Below, piece after piece: positions 17,083 to 25,476 of a DNA stretch of 64,000 bases. The DNA comes from DASYTH01 sp035942955 (GTDB taxonomy: Bacteria; Actinomycetota; Actinomycetes; Mycobacteriales; Pseudonocardiaceae). The DNA lies in assembly GCF_035942955.1 (NCBI RefSeq), contig NZ_DASZCQ010000323.1:1-64000 (forward strand). Direction: 5' to 3'. The notes beneath the pieces were generated by a model. It had not been told where the DNA came from, made no database searches, and saw nothing but the letters and a program-made list of their open reading frames with translations. A program made the translations under genes and the position numbers. Each line of letters opens with the position of its first letter. Position 1 is the first letter of the stretch.

Positions 17083-17466
17083 ATGGATGAGCACGGGCGG
17101 ATCTTGTTCGATGTGTTCGCCAGGGACTGCCCATCCCGGCACGCGATGGAGCACGTGACCGGGCGCTGGGGACTGCTGGCCCTGGTCGCGCTGCACGACG
17201 GTCCCGCCCGGTTCAACGCGCTGCGCCGCCGCGTGCAGGGGATCAGCGAGAAGATGCTGTCCCAGACGCTGCAGGCGCTCGAGCGCGACGGCTTCGTGCA
17301 CCGCGACGCGCAGCCGACCATCCCGCCAAGGGTCGAGTACAGCCTCACCCGCCTCGGGAAAGAGACCGCGCGCAAACTCGCCGACCTCATCGAGACGCTC
17401 GAGGGCCGGATGCCCATGATCGTCGCCGCCCAGCGGGCCTATGACGAGGCCAAAGCCCGAGTCTGA
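17083..17466 (+). CDS. HxlR-family transcriptional regulator
   Basis: A 127-residue winged-helix protein from the ATG at 17083; GTGs at 17056 and 17065 are alternatives. The HxlR pattern is clear: ARDCPSRHAMEHVTGRWGLL with the conserved Cys before the first helix, GPARFNALRRRVQGISEKML as recognition region, then LERDGFVHRDAQPTIPPRVEY in the wing. QorR and similar proteins sense quinones or electrophiles through this Cys. Divergent from the qorB-like gene, with a palindrome in between, so it probably controls both. The stop codon lies directly against the stop of the META lipoprotein gene. Confidence 0.88.
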   Translation: MDEHGRILFDVFARDCPSRHAMEHVTGRWGLLALVALHDGPARFNALRRRVQGISEKMLSQTLQALERDGFVHRDAQPTIPPRVEYSLTRLGKETARKLADLIETLEGRMPMIVAAQRAYDEAKARV

Positions 17467-18273
17467 TCAGCCATGGAGCTGGAGGGCCTTGCCGGACGGA
17501 TGGGTCAGCGTGAGGCGATCGGAGTCGATCTCAACCGTGACCTCCCCGTCGAGCACCGCGAGCACGGCGTGCTCCAGCGCCATCCGGTCCGGGTCGCAGG
17601 CCTTTCGCGTGGTGGCGACGGCGTCGAAGCGGATCGTGTTGCCGGACAGCTGGTAGGGACCCGAGCCGCTGTTGCACCCGGCCGACACCAGCACCTTGTC
17701 CGCCTCGAACACCAGCGACGCCTCCGCGCCGGCCGGGACCGAGGACGCGGTCTGACCGTCCACCACCGTGTCGACCGTCCACCGAGTGCCCCGCAGGGCC
17801 AGGTCGGGCGCGGCCACCTCCTTGTCCTGCAGGACGAGTTCGGTAGTCGGGTTGTTGACGATCAGCTTGGCGCCGTCCAGCCGCCAGGACGGCTTGCTCC
17901 CCAGGAACGCCGCCAGCCAGCTGTCCTGCTCGTGTAGCGGCGCCTCGCAGCCCGCGCCGGTCGACTCCAGCTCGGCCACCTCGATCCGCCCACCGTCCAG
18001 GCGCACCGGCCCGGCCATCGTGTTGCACCCCGCGGTGGCCAGCAACCGGCCGTCGTCGGTGAACCGGAAGCTCACCCGGGACTGCCCGGCCAGCGCCCGC
18101 GGCCGCCCGTTCTCGGTGAGCGTGGTGGACAGGAACGTGCGCCCGCGCAATCCGGGATCGGCGGCGCTCTGCCCGTCCGAACCCGCTGGCGCGCCGCCCT
18201 CGCCGCGGTCGCCGCAGCCACCCACCGCGAGCAGCAGCGCGAACGCGACTGCGCCGAACCGTCCGGCCTTCAT
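17467..18273 (-). CDS. Lipoprotein with two META (HslJ) domains
   Basis: A 268-residue secreted protein. The N-terminus MKAGRFGAVAFALLLAVGGC is a lipoprotein signal with lipobox AVGGC, so it is anchored to the outer face of the membrane. Two META domains follow, each with the pattern GxxW/F, RVSFRFTDDGRLLATAGCNT / ASLVFEADKVLVSAGCNSGS, and a Cys later in the fold (GAGCEAP and RKACDP), giving the likely disulfide. META proteins such as HslJ are linked to heat and novobiocin tolerance in E. coli, but the biochemical role is unknown. Confidence 0.85.
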   Translation of the reverse strand: MKAGRFGAVAFALLLAVGGCGDRGEGGAPAGSDGQSAADPGLRGRTFLSTTLTENGRPRALAGQSRVSFRFTDDGRLLATAGCNTMAGPVRLDGGRIEVAELESTGAGCEAPLHEQDSWLAAFLGSKPSWRLDGAKLIVNNPTTELVLQDKEVAAPDLALRGTRWTVDTVVDGQTASSVPAGAEASLVFEADKVLVSAGCNSGSGPYQLSGNTIRFDAVATTRKACDPDRMALEHAVLAVLDGEVTVEIDSDRLTLTHPSGKALQLHG

Positions 18274-18312
18274 GTCCCCAGGACGGTACCGGGGCCCGGT
18301 CGGGTTGCGCCG

Positions 18313-19023
18313 TCAGGTGAGCGGGGTCGGCACCAGGCTGAAGGCCGGGTCGAGGTGGGCGGTGTCGTTGAACCGGCGCAGGATCCAGACCTCGGGCGTG
18401 ATCACCAGGTGGGAGATCGAGGCGTTGTCCGCGCCGACGAAGGCGAACGGTCGGGACCGGGCGGCGTGGGCGAGCGCCTGGCCGATCACGCCGCCGTGGG
18501 TGAACACCGCGACCGTCTCGTCGGGGTGGGCCGCGGCCAGCCGCTCGATCGCCTCGCGCACCCTGGCGGCGAACTCCTCGGCGGGCTCGGCGCCGGGGAT
18601 GACGTCCCAGCGCTGCTCGGTCCACAGGCGCTTGGCGGTCTCGCCGTTCTCCGCCACCTTCTGCCGGAACAGGCCGCCCTCCCACTCGCCGAGGTACACC
18701 TCACGCAGCCCTGGCTCCACCTTCGGGGTCATCCCGAGCCGCTCGACCAGGGGAGCGGCGGTCTGCGACGTGCGGCGCAGCGGGGTGACGTAGACGTGGT
18801 CGATCTTCGCCACGCAGAGCCGGTCGGCGACCCGCTCGGCCTGCTCCCGGCCCTCCGGCGCCAGGTCCGGATCCGAGAGCCCGTCGACGAGGGGGAACGT
18901 GTGGCCCCGCCGGGCCGGCGCCGATTCGCCGTGCCGGACGAGCAGCAGCTCGGTCGAGCCGGGCGGTGGCGTGAACCGCGCCTGGCGGAACTCCTCGGCG
19001 TCATTCTCAGGCTGGTTGGTCAC
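18313..19023 (-). CDS. Histidine phosphatase family protein
   Basis: A 236-residue branch-2-like phosphoglycerate-mutase-fold enzyme. The catalytic RHG motif is LLLVRHGES near residue 28, the second basic motif VTPLRRTSQTAAPL carries an Arg, the acid is in VEPGLREVYLGEWEGG, and the second catalytic His is in VAVFTHGGVIGQAL. It hydrolyses phosphomonoesters; the substrate is not predictable. Translation starts at a GTG at 19023. The XRE regulator is divergent, 115 bp away. Confidence 0.87.
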   Translation of the reverse strand: MTNQPENDAEEFRQARFTPPPGSTELLLVRHGESAPARRGHTFPLVDGLSDPDLAPEGREQAERVADRLCVAKIDHVYVTPLRRTSQTAAPLVERLGMTPKVEPGLREVYLGEWEGGLFRQKVAENGETAKRLWTEQRWDVIPGAEPAEEFAARVREAIERLAAAHPDETVAVFTHGGVIGQALAHAARSRPFAFVGADNASISHLVITPEVWILRRFNDTAHLDPAFSLVPTPLT

Positions 19024-19138
19024 GCCCGTGAGGCTAGCCTGCGCGGCCGCTTCACCAACCGGGCCGCCGCGTCGCGTGTTCTTAACTTGCTTAACCTCGG
19101 ATACGGGTTATCCTCACCTCGGCCAAGGAGGTGGACGA

Positions 19139-20182
19139 ATGGCGCGGACGGCTCGCCGGCTGCTCGCCAGCCGGTTGCGCGCGCTGCGGGAGACCGGGTT
19201 CGACGTGAAGGTCACCCAGGACCAGCTCGCCGCGGCACTCGGCGCGGGCAAGCCGTTGAGCAGCGCGGCCATCTCGACGTGGGAGAACTCCGAGATCGAC
19301 AAGTGGCCGTCGCCGACCAGGCTGGTGCAGTATGCGTTGATCTTCAGCGGCCCGAAGAGCCTCGTCCCCGCGCTGCACGTGCCCGACGAGTCCACATTGG
19401 ACAAACCAGCGCGGATCCGGTTCCACCAGCTGCGTTCCGGGCTGCTCGAGCTGCGCGAGAGCGCCGAGCGGGAGGCCAAGCGGGAGCGGACCCACCCGGC
19501 GCCGGCCGGCGGGCACGAGCTGTGGCACCACGACCGCGCGGAGAAGCTCTTCGTGGTGGCGCCCGAGCTGCCGCCCGGCGAGCGGATGCCGTACGCGGAC
19601 GAGCGCAACGTCAACTACATCCGGCTGGCCCGCTACGGCGACCTGGACGCGTTCTTCGAGATGTTCGTGTCGCTCACCCGCATGGGGTACACCAACCTCA
19701 GCCATCGCTCGGCCCGGGAGCACGGCATCGGCACGGCACGCAACCTCGTGCTCATCGGCGGCCCCACCTGGAACCCGCTGACCAGGTCGTTCATGCACCT
19801 GCTGAACCTGCCCGTCGAGCAGCACCCGGCGGCCGGCGGCGAGGCCGGCTACTTCACCGCCTCCGACGGCACCGCGGTGGTCCCCTCGGTGCTCGGTGAG
19901 TCCCAGGTGGTGGAGGACATCGGGCTGTTCGTGCGGGCGACCAACCCGACCAACCCCGACACGGACGTGACCATCTGCACCGGCGTCTACACCTACGGCG
20001 TGCTCGGCGCGGTGCACCTGTTCACCAACCCGCGGCTGGCCGGCGAGAACGTCCGGGCCGTCCAGGAGCGCCTCGGTCAGGCACGCGCCTTCGCCGTGCT
20101 GTTCCGGGTCAAGGTGATCGACGGCCGGGTCCCGACCCCGCGGCTACCCGCTGCGATCATCGACTGCGTTCCCCTGGACTGA
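19139..20182 (+). CDS. XRE-like HTH protein with an uncharacterised C-terminal ligand-type domain
   Basis: A 347-residue protein from the ATG at 19139, directly after AAGGAGGTG. Residues 1-75 contain an HTH of the lambda-repressor type (VTQDQLAAALGAGKPLSSAA, then STWENSE). The rest is a compact domain with YADERNVNYIRLARYGDLDA, LVLIGGPTWNPLTRSFMHLL and VTICTGVYTYGVLGAVHLFT. That C-terminal module (a GGPxxN loop, then an NP-x-NP segment and a G-V-x-T/S-x-G-V-L-G-A loop) recurs, as far as I remember, on actinobacterial HTH proteins but I know no assigned function. The two Gly-rich loops suggest nucleotide or dinucleotide binding; that is inference. Repeated TTAAC motifs just upstream (19081-19095) could be an autoregulatory site. 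Confidence 0.7.
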   Translation: MARTARRLLASRLRALRETGFDVKVTQDQLAAALGAGKPLSSAAISTWENSEIDKWPSPTRLVQYALIFSGPKSLVPALHVPDESTLDKPARIRFHQLRSGLLELRESAEREAKRERTHPAPAGGHELWHHDRAEKLFVVAPELPPGERMPYADERNVNYIRLARYGDLDAFFEMFVSLTRMGYTNLSHRSAREHGIGTARNLVLIGGPTWNPLTRSFMHLLNLPVEQHPAAGGEAGYFTASDGTAVVPSVLGESQVVEDIGLFVRATNPTNPDTDVTICTGVYTYGVLGAVHLFTNPRLAGENVRAVQERLGQARAFAVLFRVKVIDGRVPTPRLPAAIIDCVPLD

Positions 20183-20359
20183 CTCGACCACCTGGTCCGC
20201 GGGCTGCGCGGTGATCTCCTCGAGCACGTGCGCGATCTGGATCACGGCGAACACCACCACCGCGAGCAGTGCGGCGAGCAGCACCCGCAGGAGGGGCTTC
20301 CACAGCGCGATGGCGATGAGACTGAGTAAGAAGAGGGCGGTCAGCATGGCTGCTCCCAT
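20144..20359 (-). CDS. Small membrane protein, unknown function
   Basis: A 71-residue protein with one long hydrophobic stretch (LTALFLLSLIAIALWKPLLR, then VLLAALLAVVVFAVIQIA), which could form two short helices separated by KPLLR, followed by a polar tail. The ATG at 20359 or the internal one at 20347 may be used. The 3' end overlaps the HTH gene by 39 bp tail to tail, which weakens the call. No homologue is recognised. Confidence 0.4.
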   Translation of the reverse strand: MGAAMLTALFLLSLIAIALWKPLLRVLLAALLAVVVFAVIQIAHVLEEITAQPADQVVESVQGNAVDDRSG

Positions 20360-20611
20360 CGGCAGAGCCGGGTTGCGGGCCGCACCATGTGTAGCGCTAG
20401 CTCACGGGCGCGACCCGGGTCCAACCTGGAGTGCGAGGCCCATATGGTTACCTCTTGGGTTGAGAAGGGTTACATCCGGACAAGTTAACTATCTCATTCA
20501 GTTAACCCTGCGTCTACGGTCCAAGGGCCCTAACTTCTTTCAGCTCCGCTACAGGGAACGCTGAAGAAACCGTCGCTGGTGCACCGTCGCCCGCCGGACG
20601 ATCCTCAAGGC

Positions 20612-21154
20612 GTGATCACGCCCGATACCAAGGACTGGACCTGGGTCCTGACCCGACCCTGCCCGGAATGCGGCCTCGACACCAGAGGCATACGGCCCGA
20701 GCAGGTCCCCGATCTCCTGCGCGCCAACGCCACCGCCTGGCACGAGCTGCTGTCCACCCATCCCGAGCCGGCCCGCCGCCCCCGACCCGACACGTGGTCC
20801 CCCCTCGAGTACGCCTGCCACGTCCGCGACGTCTGCCGCATCTACGACCACCGCCTGCACCTCATGCTCACCGAGGACAACCCCACCTACCCCGACTGGA
20901 ACCAGGACCAGACCGCCCTCGACGACGACTACGCCCACCAGAACCCGCACCGGGTCGCCGCCGAGTTGCGCACCGCCGCCGACACCCTGGCCACCCACCT
21001 CGCCGAGGTCTCCGGCCCCGCCTGGCACCGCCCAGGCACCCGCGACGACGGCGCCCACTTCACCATCGCCACCTTCGCCCGCTACTTCATCCACGACCCC
21101 CTCCACCATCTCTACGATGTCACGGGCACCCGCATGCCGGCGCCGGAGGCCTGA
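20612..21154 (+). CDS. DinB family protein
   Basis: A 180-residue four-helix-bundle protein of the DinB/DfsB type. Characteristic segments are TWSPLEYACHVRDVCRIYDH, with the metal-binding His of helix 2, and TIATFARYFIHDPLHHLYDV, with the C-terminal His pair. Members include mycothiol- and bacillithiol-dependent S-transferases, and uncharacterised DNA-damage-inducible proteins. The leading CPECGLD suggests a small zinc knuckle or just a conserved Cys pair. The start may be the GTG at 20612 or the GTG at 20579; neither has a strong ribosome binding site. Confidence 0.8.
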   Translation: MITPDTKDWTWVLTRPCPECGLDTRGIRPEQVPDLLRANATAWHELLSTHPEPARRPRPDTWSPLEYACHVRDVCRIYDHRLHLMLTEDNPTYPDWNQDQTALDDDYAHQNPHRVAAELRTAADTLATHLAEVSGPAWHRPGTRDDGAHFTIATFARYFIHDPLHHLYDVTGTRMPAPEA

Positions 21155-21180
21155 CCGTCCACAGTTGACTCAGCCGCCGG

Positions 21181-21612
21181 CTAGCTCTCGGCGAGGGCGG
21201 CGCGGATCTTTTCGGCGTAGGTGTCGGCGGGGTGGTCGGAGGTGTAGGGGTGGCGGGGGCCGAGCCAGAAGCGCAGGCCGTCCTTGCGGTTGCGGGGGAT
21301 GACGTGCAGGTGGAGATGCGGGACGGACTGGCTGACCACGTTGTTGATCAGGATCATGGAGCCGTCGCAGCCGAGACCGTTCTCCACCGCGCGCTCGAGT
21401 CGTTGGGACATCAGGAAGAACGGGGTGACCCGGTCGGCGGGGAGGTCGCTGAGGAGTGGGATGTGGAGCCTGGGCACCAGGAGGGTGTGACCGCGGAACA
21501 GGGGTTTGTGATCGAGGAACGCGATCATGTGATCGTCTTCGTAGATCATGGTCGCGGGGAGGTCACCGGCGATGATCGCGCAGAACGTGCAGCGCCCGTC
21601 GCGGCTTGGCAT
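21181..21612 (-). CDS. HIT family protein
   Basis: A 143-residue histidine-triad hydrolase. The HIT motif is VPHLHLHVIP, with the N-terminal CTFCAIIAGDLPATMIYEDD typical of Hint/HIT-like proteins, including a CxxC partial zinc site. These enzymes cleave nucleoside phosphoramidates, dinucleoside polyphosphates or AMP-esters. The ATG at 21612 begins MPSRDGRCTFC; a longer N-terminus is possible but not conserved. It overlaps no neighbour and faces the DinB gene tail to tail, 26 bp apart. Confidence 0.88.
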   Translation of the reverse strand: MPSRDGRCTFCAIIAGDLPATMIYEDDHMIAFLDHKPLFRGHTLLVPRLHIPLLSDLPADRVTPFFLMSQRLERAVENGLGCDGSMILINNVVSQSVPHLHLHVIPRNRKDGLRFWLGPRHPYTSDHPADTYAEKIRAALAES

Positions 21613-21707
21613 GCGGGCCAGTGTAGTGCTTGTGATTCGACTCACGTTCGAGCGCTTTACTAGGTGCGGGGCACAGCATGGGTCCACTCCGTTGAATGGG
21701 GTGCACG

Positions 21708-22202
21708 ATGAAGCTTTCCGTGACGCCGAAGCCGGCTCCGGGCTGGCTTCGGGAACTGGCCGATGCGCGCGCGACCTATCAGGAGCTGCTCGGCTGGCCG
21801 GTATCGGTTCAGGTGGGACGGCGCAGCCTGGTCGTGGCGGTGGGTTCGGCGCTGGCCGCGGTGGCCATGCCGGCGGCGCTGGGCGCGCGGGTCCGAGCGC
21901 AGCTGGGAATATCGATTCTCTCGGCGCCGATCGTGGCCAATCCGGACGGTACGCGGTGGACGTTCCTTGCCCGGCCGGACGAGCCGGTCCGGCCGGCGGT
22001 GGTCGAGGATCTGGCGGCGGCGGGGGTGCGGGTCGCGCCGGAAGGTAGCTACGTGGTGCTGCCGACCACCCTCGACCGGTCGAGCGGCCCGGCCGAGCGG
22101 TGGATCGACGAGCCGCGGCCCAACCGGATCCTGCCGCCGCTGCACGCGATCATCGCGCTCGCCCGCCGCCTCACGTATCGCGAGCTGCCGCGGACGGCGT
22201 GA
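21708..22202 (+). CDS. Uncharacterised actinobacterial protein, DNA primase/polymerase-like annotation group
   Basis: A 164-residue protein. The sequence contains SVQVGRRSLVVAVGSALAAV, LSAPIVANPDGTRWTFLARP and VRVAPEGSYVVLPTTLDRSS, a pattern that recurs in short actinobacterial proteins often labelled bifunctional DNA primase/polymerase-like. It resembles only the N-terminal part of that fold and I see no catalytic acidic cluster, so enzymatic activity is doubtful. The ATG at 21708 follows GGGGTGCACG. Its 3' end overlaps the following opposite gene by 32 bp. Confidence 0.6.
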   Translation: MKLSVTPKPAPGWLRELADARATYQELLGWPVSVQVGRRSLVVAVGSALAAVAMPAALGARVRAQLGISILSAPIVANPDGTRWTFLARPDEPVRPAVVEDLAAAGVRVAPEGSYVVLPTTLDRSSGPAERWIDEPRPNRILPPLHAIIALARRLTYRELPRTA

Positions 22203-23283
22203 CGAACCGGATGTCGGGCGTGTCGCCGGGAGCGGCGAACTCGAGCAGCCGCGCGCCTTCCCGGGTCACCGCTGCGATGTCCGCTGTGGACAGACGGTTG
22301 AACGGCCGGACGGTCAGGGTGGCCGTACCGCGGTGTCTGGTGATCTTCCAGTCGCCGTTGGTGAAGCCGTCGACGAGCAGCATGCAGGGCTGGACGTTCG
22401 GCGGGTACTCCTGCCGCAGGGCGCGTTCGGTGATCACCCGGGAGCGGTCGGCGTGGGACAGCAGCAGGTTGTCGAAGTCGTAGAGAAAGCGCGGGGGAGC
22501 GGGGACGTCCGGGTCGGGCCGGGGCGCGTCCGGCAGGTCGAACAGCTCGCGGCCGTGCTCGTCGGCGAAGGTGACCAGGCCCGGCCGCAGCCGGTCGAAC
22601 ACCTCGCCCAGCCTGGTCAGGCCCGACCAGGTTTGCGCGTCCCGCACGCCGGCCGGTCCGAACGCGGCCAGGTAGCGCAGCACCATATCGTCCACTGAGG
22701 ACTCAGGAGCCAGCCCGCGGCCGAGCCACGACTCGACCGTGGTGTGCGCCGGGCGCCCGCTCGCGCCCCAGACCCCCCTCGGCGGCACCTGGACCAGCGG
22801 CACCCAGGCCCGAACGGCCTGCGCCAGCGAGGCGGGATCCCGGTCCGGCCATTGGCGCGCCAGCGACCTGCCCAGCTCGCTGAAGATCAGCGGCCGCTCC
22901 TCGAGCAGCTCCCGGCCGGCCGCGATGAGCTTCTCGGCGTCCACACCGGAGAGGTTCTTGCCGAAGTTGCCGTTCATGCTGCGCTCGATGACCGGCTGCA
23001 CCAGTGGGCGCAGCAGCAGGCAGTCCCGGGCGGTGACCAGGTGGATGGTCGAGCGCATCAGCGCCATGCGCACCACCTTGCGCTCGATGAGCAGGTCGGC
23101 GAGGCGCCGCGGATCGAACTCCGCCAGCCGGCACCACAGCCCGTGGTACCAGGTGTGCGGCGTCTGGGCCTGCAGCCCCACGAGGTGCTCGACCGCCTCG
23201 AGCATCGGCATGCTCGCCCGGCGCAGCAACAGCTGACGGTCCAACGTGGCGCGGTTGAGCGCGCGGCGGCGCAGAAGGGCCAT
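22171..23283 (-). CDS. Winged-helix DNA-binding protein (HTH_42, AlkZ-like)
   Basis: A 370-residue protein of the YcaQ/AlkZ-related HTH_42 superfamily. The start RRRALNRATLDRQLLLRRAS and LEAVEHLVGLQAQTPHTWYH contain the family's LVGLQAQ motif, and VVRMALMRSTIHLVTARDCL the M-R-x-T-x-H-L-V motif. AlkZ proteins are DNA glycosylases for crosslinks and bulky alkyl adducts, and self-resistance members sit in natural-product clusters. This one is a more general paralogue: the QxQ catalytic signature of AlkZ is not obvious, apart from GLQAQ. The ATG at 23283 lies just beyond a strong hairpin that separates it from the upstream MFS gene. Confidence 0.82.
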   Translation of the reverse strand: MALLRRRALNRATLDRQLLLRRASMPMLEAVEHLVGLQAQTPHTWYHGLWCRLAEFDPRRLADLLIERKVVRMALMRSTIHLVTARDCLLLRPLVQPVIERSMNGNFGKNLSGVDAEKLIAAGRELLEERPLIFSELGRSLARQWPDRDPASLAQAVRAWVPLVQVPPRGVWGASGRPAHTTVESWLGRGLAPESSVDDMVLRYLAAFGPAGVRDAQTWSGLTRLGEVFDRLRPGLVTFADEHGRELFDLPDAPRPDPDVPAPPRFLYDFDNLLLSHADRSRVITERALRQEYPPNVQPCMLLVDGFTNGDWKITRHRGTATLTVRPFNRLSTADIAAVTREGARLLEFAAPGDTPDIRFVTPSAAARDT

Positions 23284-23293
23284 GCCAAGAGTG

Positions 23294-23331
23294 TGGCCCG
23301 GTCCACCGACAACCGGCGGTGGACCGGGCCA
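23294..23331 (-). terminator. Stem-loop terminator after the DHA2 transporter gene
   Basis: A perfect 15-bp stem (TGGCCCGGTCCACCG with its complement) and an 8-nt loop lie 20 bp beyond the stop of the MFS gene. No U-run follows, as is usual in GC-rich actinobacteria. It should insulate the downstream HTH_42 gene. Confidence 0.75.
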
Positions 23332-23350
23332 TTGCCCCCCGGCGAAACCC

Positions 23351-24835
23351 TTACGCGGCGTCCAGAACCGGCTCCTCGGCCGCGGGCTCCTCCTCGGCGT
23401 GCATGGCCGGCTTGGACTGCAGCAGGAACACGCCAAGCGTGATGCCCACCGCGAGCAGCCCGGCGCCGATCCAGAACGCGAGGTGGAAGCCGCCGGTCAG
23501 GGCGGCGGGGACCGGGTTCCCCTCGGCGAGCAGCGCGGTCGTGCGCCCGGTGGCCAGCGTGGCCAGGACCGCGAGCCCCAGCGCGCCGCCGACCTGAGCG
23601 GTCGTGTTGACCAGGCCGGACGCCAGCCCGGCGTCGCTCTGCGTGGCACCGGACATGGCCAGCGTCATCAGGCTCGGGAACGCCAGCCCCATGCCGAGGC
23701 CCACCAGCAGGACCGGGGCCAGCACGTCGGCGAGGAACTCCCCGTCGACCGGCGTGCGGGTGAACAGCAGCAGCCCGACCAGGGCCAGCGAGAGGCCGGT
23801 GACCAGCACCGGTCGTGCGCCGAACCGGGTGATGAGCCGGGCCGACAGACCGACCGACAGGCCGCCGATGGCGACCGCGGTCGGCAGGAACGCCAGGCCG
23901 ATCTCCAGCGCGTCGTAGCCGAGCACCTTCTGCATGTACAGCGTGCCGAGGAAGAACATGCCGAACATGCCGGCCACCATCATGATCTGGATCAGGTTCC
24001 CGCCGGCCACGTTGCGCGACTTGAAGATCCGCATCGGCAGCAGCGGGTTGGCCGCCCGGAACTGGCGGACGATGAACCCGATCAGCAGCACGATGGCCAG
24101 CGCGCCGAGGCCGAGCGTGTGCGCCGAGCCCCAGCCGTGCTCCTCGGTCTTGACGATCGTGTAGACCAGCAGCATCAGCGACGCGGTGACCAGGAACGCG
24201 CCCAGCACGTCGGCGCCCCTGCCGAAGCCGATCCCACGGTCGCTCGGGACCAGCCGCGCGGTCAGCAGCGCGGCGGCGATGCCGATCGGGATGTTGACGA
24301 AGAAGATCCAGTGCCAGTTGAGCGACTGGGTCAGCACGCCGCCGAGCAGCAGGCCGACCGAAGCGCCGGCGGCGGCCACGAAGCTGAACACCCCGATCGC
24401 CTTGGTCTGCTCGCGCTGCTCGGGGAACATCGTCACGATCATGCCGAGCGTCACGGCGGTGGCCATGGCCCCGCCGACCCCCTGGACGAACCGCGAGATG
24501 ATCAGCATCGCCGCGCTGGTCGACGCCCCGCACAGCACGGACGCCACCGTGAACACGCCGAGCCCGATCAGGAAGACGCGTTTGCGGCCGACGAGGTCCC
24601 CGAGCCGCCCGGCCAGCAGCAGCAGACCGCCGAAGGCGATCAGGTAGGCGTTGACCACCCAGGCCAGGCCGGTCTGGGTGAAACCGAGGTCGGACTGGAT
24701 CGCCGGCAGCGCCACGTTCACGATCGTCATGTCCAGGACGATCATGAGCATGCCGGTGCACAGCACGTAGAGCGCCAGCCAGCGTGTATCTCGTGTCGAC
24801 GAGGTCGACGAGGTCGTTGGAACGGTGTGTGCCAC
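23351..24835 (-). CDS. DHA2-type MFS drug exporter (14 TM)
   Basis: A 494-residue integral membrane antiporter. The N-terminal LMIVLDMTIVNVALPAIQSD matches DHA2 motif D1 and the loop 2-3 motif A is LLAGRLGDLVGRKRVFLIGL. Motif C-like VGLLLGGVLTQSLNWHWIFF lies in TM5, and about 14 hydrophobic helices can be counted. DHA2 pumps export antibiotics, dyes and quaternary compounds with proton uptake. A MarR repressor gene lies directly upstream on the same strand, and a shared motif before both genes (24874-24884 and 25414-25424) suggests MarR control. The tail MHAEEEPAAEEPVLDAA is cytoplasmic and acidic. Confidence 0.9.
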   Translation of the reverse strand: MAHTVPTTSSTSSTRDTRWLALYVLCTGMLMIVLDMTIVNVALPAIQSDLGFTQTGLAWVVNAYLIAFGGLLLLAGRLGDLVGRKRVFLIGLGVFTVASVLCGASTSAAMLIISRFVQGVGGAMATAVTLGMIVTMFPEQREQTKAIGVFSFVAAAGASVGLLLGGVLTQSLNWHWIFFVNIPIGIAAALLTARLVPSDRGIGFGRGADVLGAFLVTASLMLLVYTIVKTEEHGWGSAHTLGLGALAIVLLIGFIVRQFRAANPLLPMRIFKSRNVAGGNLIQIMMVAGMFGMFFLGTLYMQKVLGYDALEIGLAFLPTAVAIGGLSVGLSARLITRFGARPVLVTGLSLALVGLLLFTRTPVDGEFLADVLAPVLLVGLGMGLAFPSLMTLAMSGATQSDAGLASGLVNTTAQVGGALGLAVLATLATGRTTALLAEGNPVPAALTGGFHLAFWIGAGLLAVGITLGVFLLQSKPAMHAEEEPAAEEPVLDAA

Positions 24836-24873
24836 GGATCCCCTCCTGGTTGTGGTTCCAGGTGCGACCGTAG

Positions 24874-24884
24874 CAGATAGTTTC
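24874..24884. promoter_or_regulatory. Putative MarR operator upstream of the MFS gene
   Basis: CAGATAGTTTC occurs here, 39 bp before the transporter start, and its exact reverse complement occurs at 25414-25424 before the marR gene. Both sit in AT-rich gaps. The nearby ATAG...CTAT pair (24878-24901) gives extra dyad symmetry. Confidence 0.5.
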
Positions 24885-24911
24885 GTTCGGGACGATCTAT
24901 TTTCAGACGAG

Positions 24912-25397
24912 TTACGCCTTGGGTGAACGCCGTCTCACGACGCGGTCACAGTGGACCGGTGTGGACAGTCGGCCCCTGACCAGAAGCTCCAACCCGTTGA
25001 CGAAGCCCTCCCGGTCGCCGTCGGGCAGAGCGGCCAGCACGTCGGCGTAGATGCCGGCCACGACGTCGTGCGCCTTGGCCACCATCTCCTCGCCGGCCTC
25101 GGTGACGGCGACGATGCGGGCCCTGCGGTCGGTGGCCGACGGCCGGCGCTCGGCCAGCCCGGCCTTCTCCAGCTCGTCCATGGTGACGACCATGGTCGTC
25201 TTGTCCAGGCCGCACAGCTCGGCCAGCCGGATCTGGGACAGATCGCCGGCCATCGCATGGGACAGCACGCAGTAGTGCCGCGGGGAGACCCCGAGCCCGG
25301 TCAGCGCGGCGGTCAGCTCCGTCTGCAGCACGTGGCTGGCCTGCGACAGGAGGAACATGAGGTCGTGCTCGACCTCCGTCGGAGCTACTGTGCCCAT
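24912..25397 (-). CDS. MarR-family transcriptional regulator
   Basis: A 161-residue winged-helix regulator. The HTH is ARLAELCGLDKTTMVVTMDELEKAGL (here IRLAELCGLDKTTMVVTMDE then LEKAGLAERR), and the wing is RRPSATDRRARIVAVTEAGE with the conserved D-x-R-A/R. The long first and last helices for dimerisation are present. It lies 76 bp upstream of the DHA2 pump on the same strand, the common repressor-pump arrangement in which binding of phenolic or lipophilic ligands relieves repression. A motif shared by the two upstream regions is the likely operator. Confidence 0.9.
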   Translation of the reverse strand: MGTVAPTEVEHDLMFLLSQASHVLQTELTAALTGLGVSPRHYCVLSHAMAGDLSQIRLAELCGLDKTTMVVTMDELEKAGLAERRPSATDRRARIVAVTEAGEEMVAKAHDVVAGIYADVLAALPDGDREGFVNGLELLVRGRLSTPVHCDRVVRRRSPKA

Positions 25398-25413
25398 TCC
25401 TCCAGGGTAGCAA

Positions 25414-25424
25414 GAAACTATCTG
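25414..25424. promoter_or_regulatory. Putative MarR operator upstream of marR
   Basis: GAAACTATCTG is the exact reverse complement of the 24874-24884 motif and lies 16 bp upstream of the marR ATG, which fits autorepression. Confidence 0.5.
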
Positions 25425-25476
25425 TTACGGGATTATCTGCCTACCGAATGACTTGTGCGTTACCAGCGGGTTGCCG

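Noticed and set aside
22171..23283. Self-resistance DNA glycosylase of a genotoxin cluster (AlkZ type)
   Set aside because: No clear catalytic QxQ set and no genotoxin pathway nearby.
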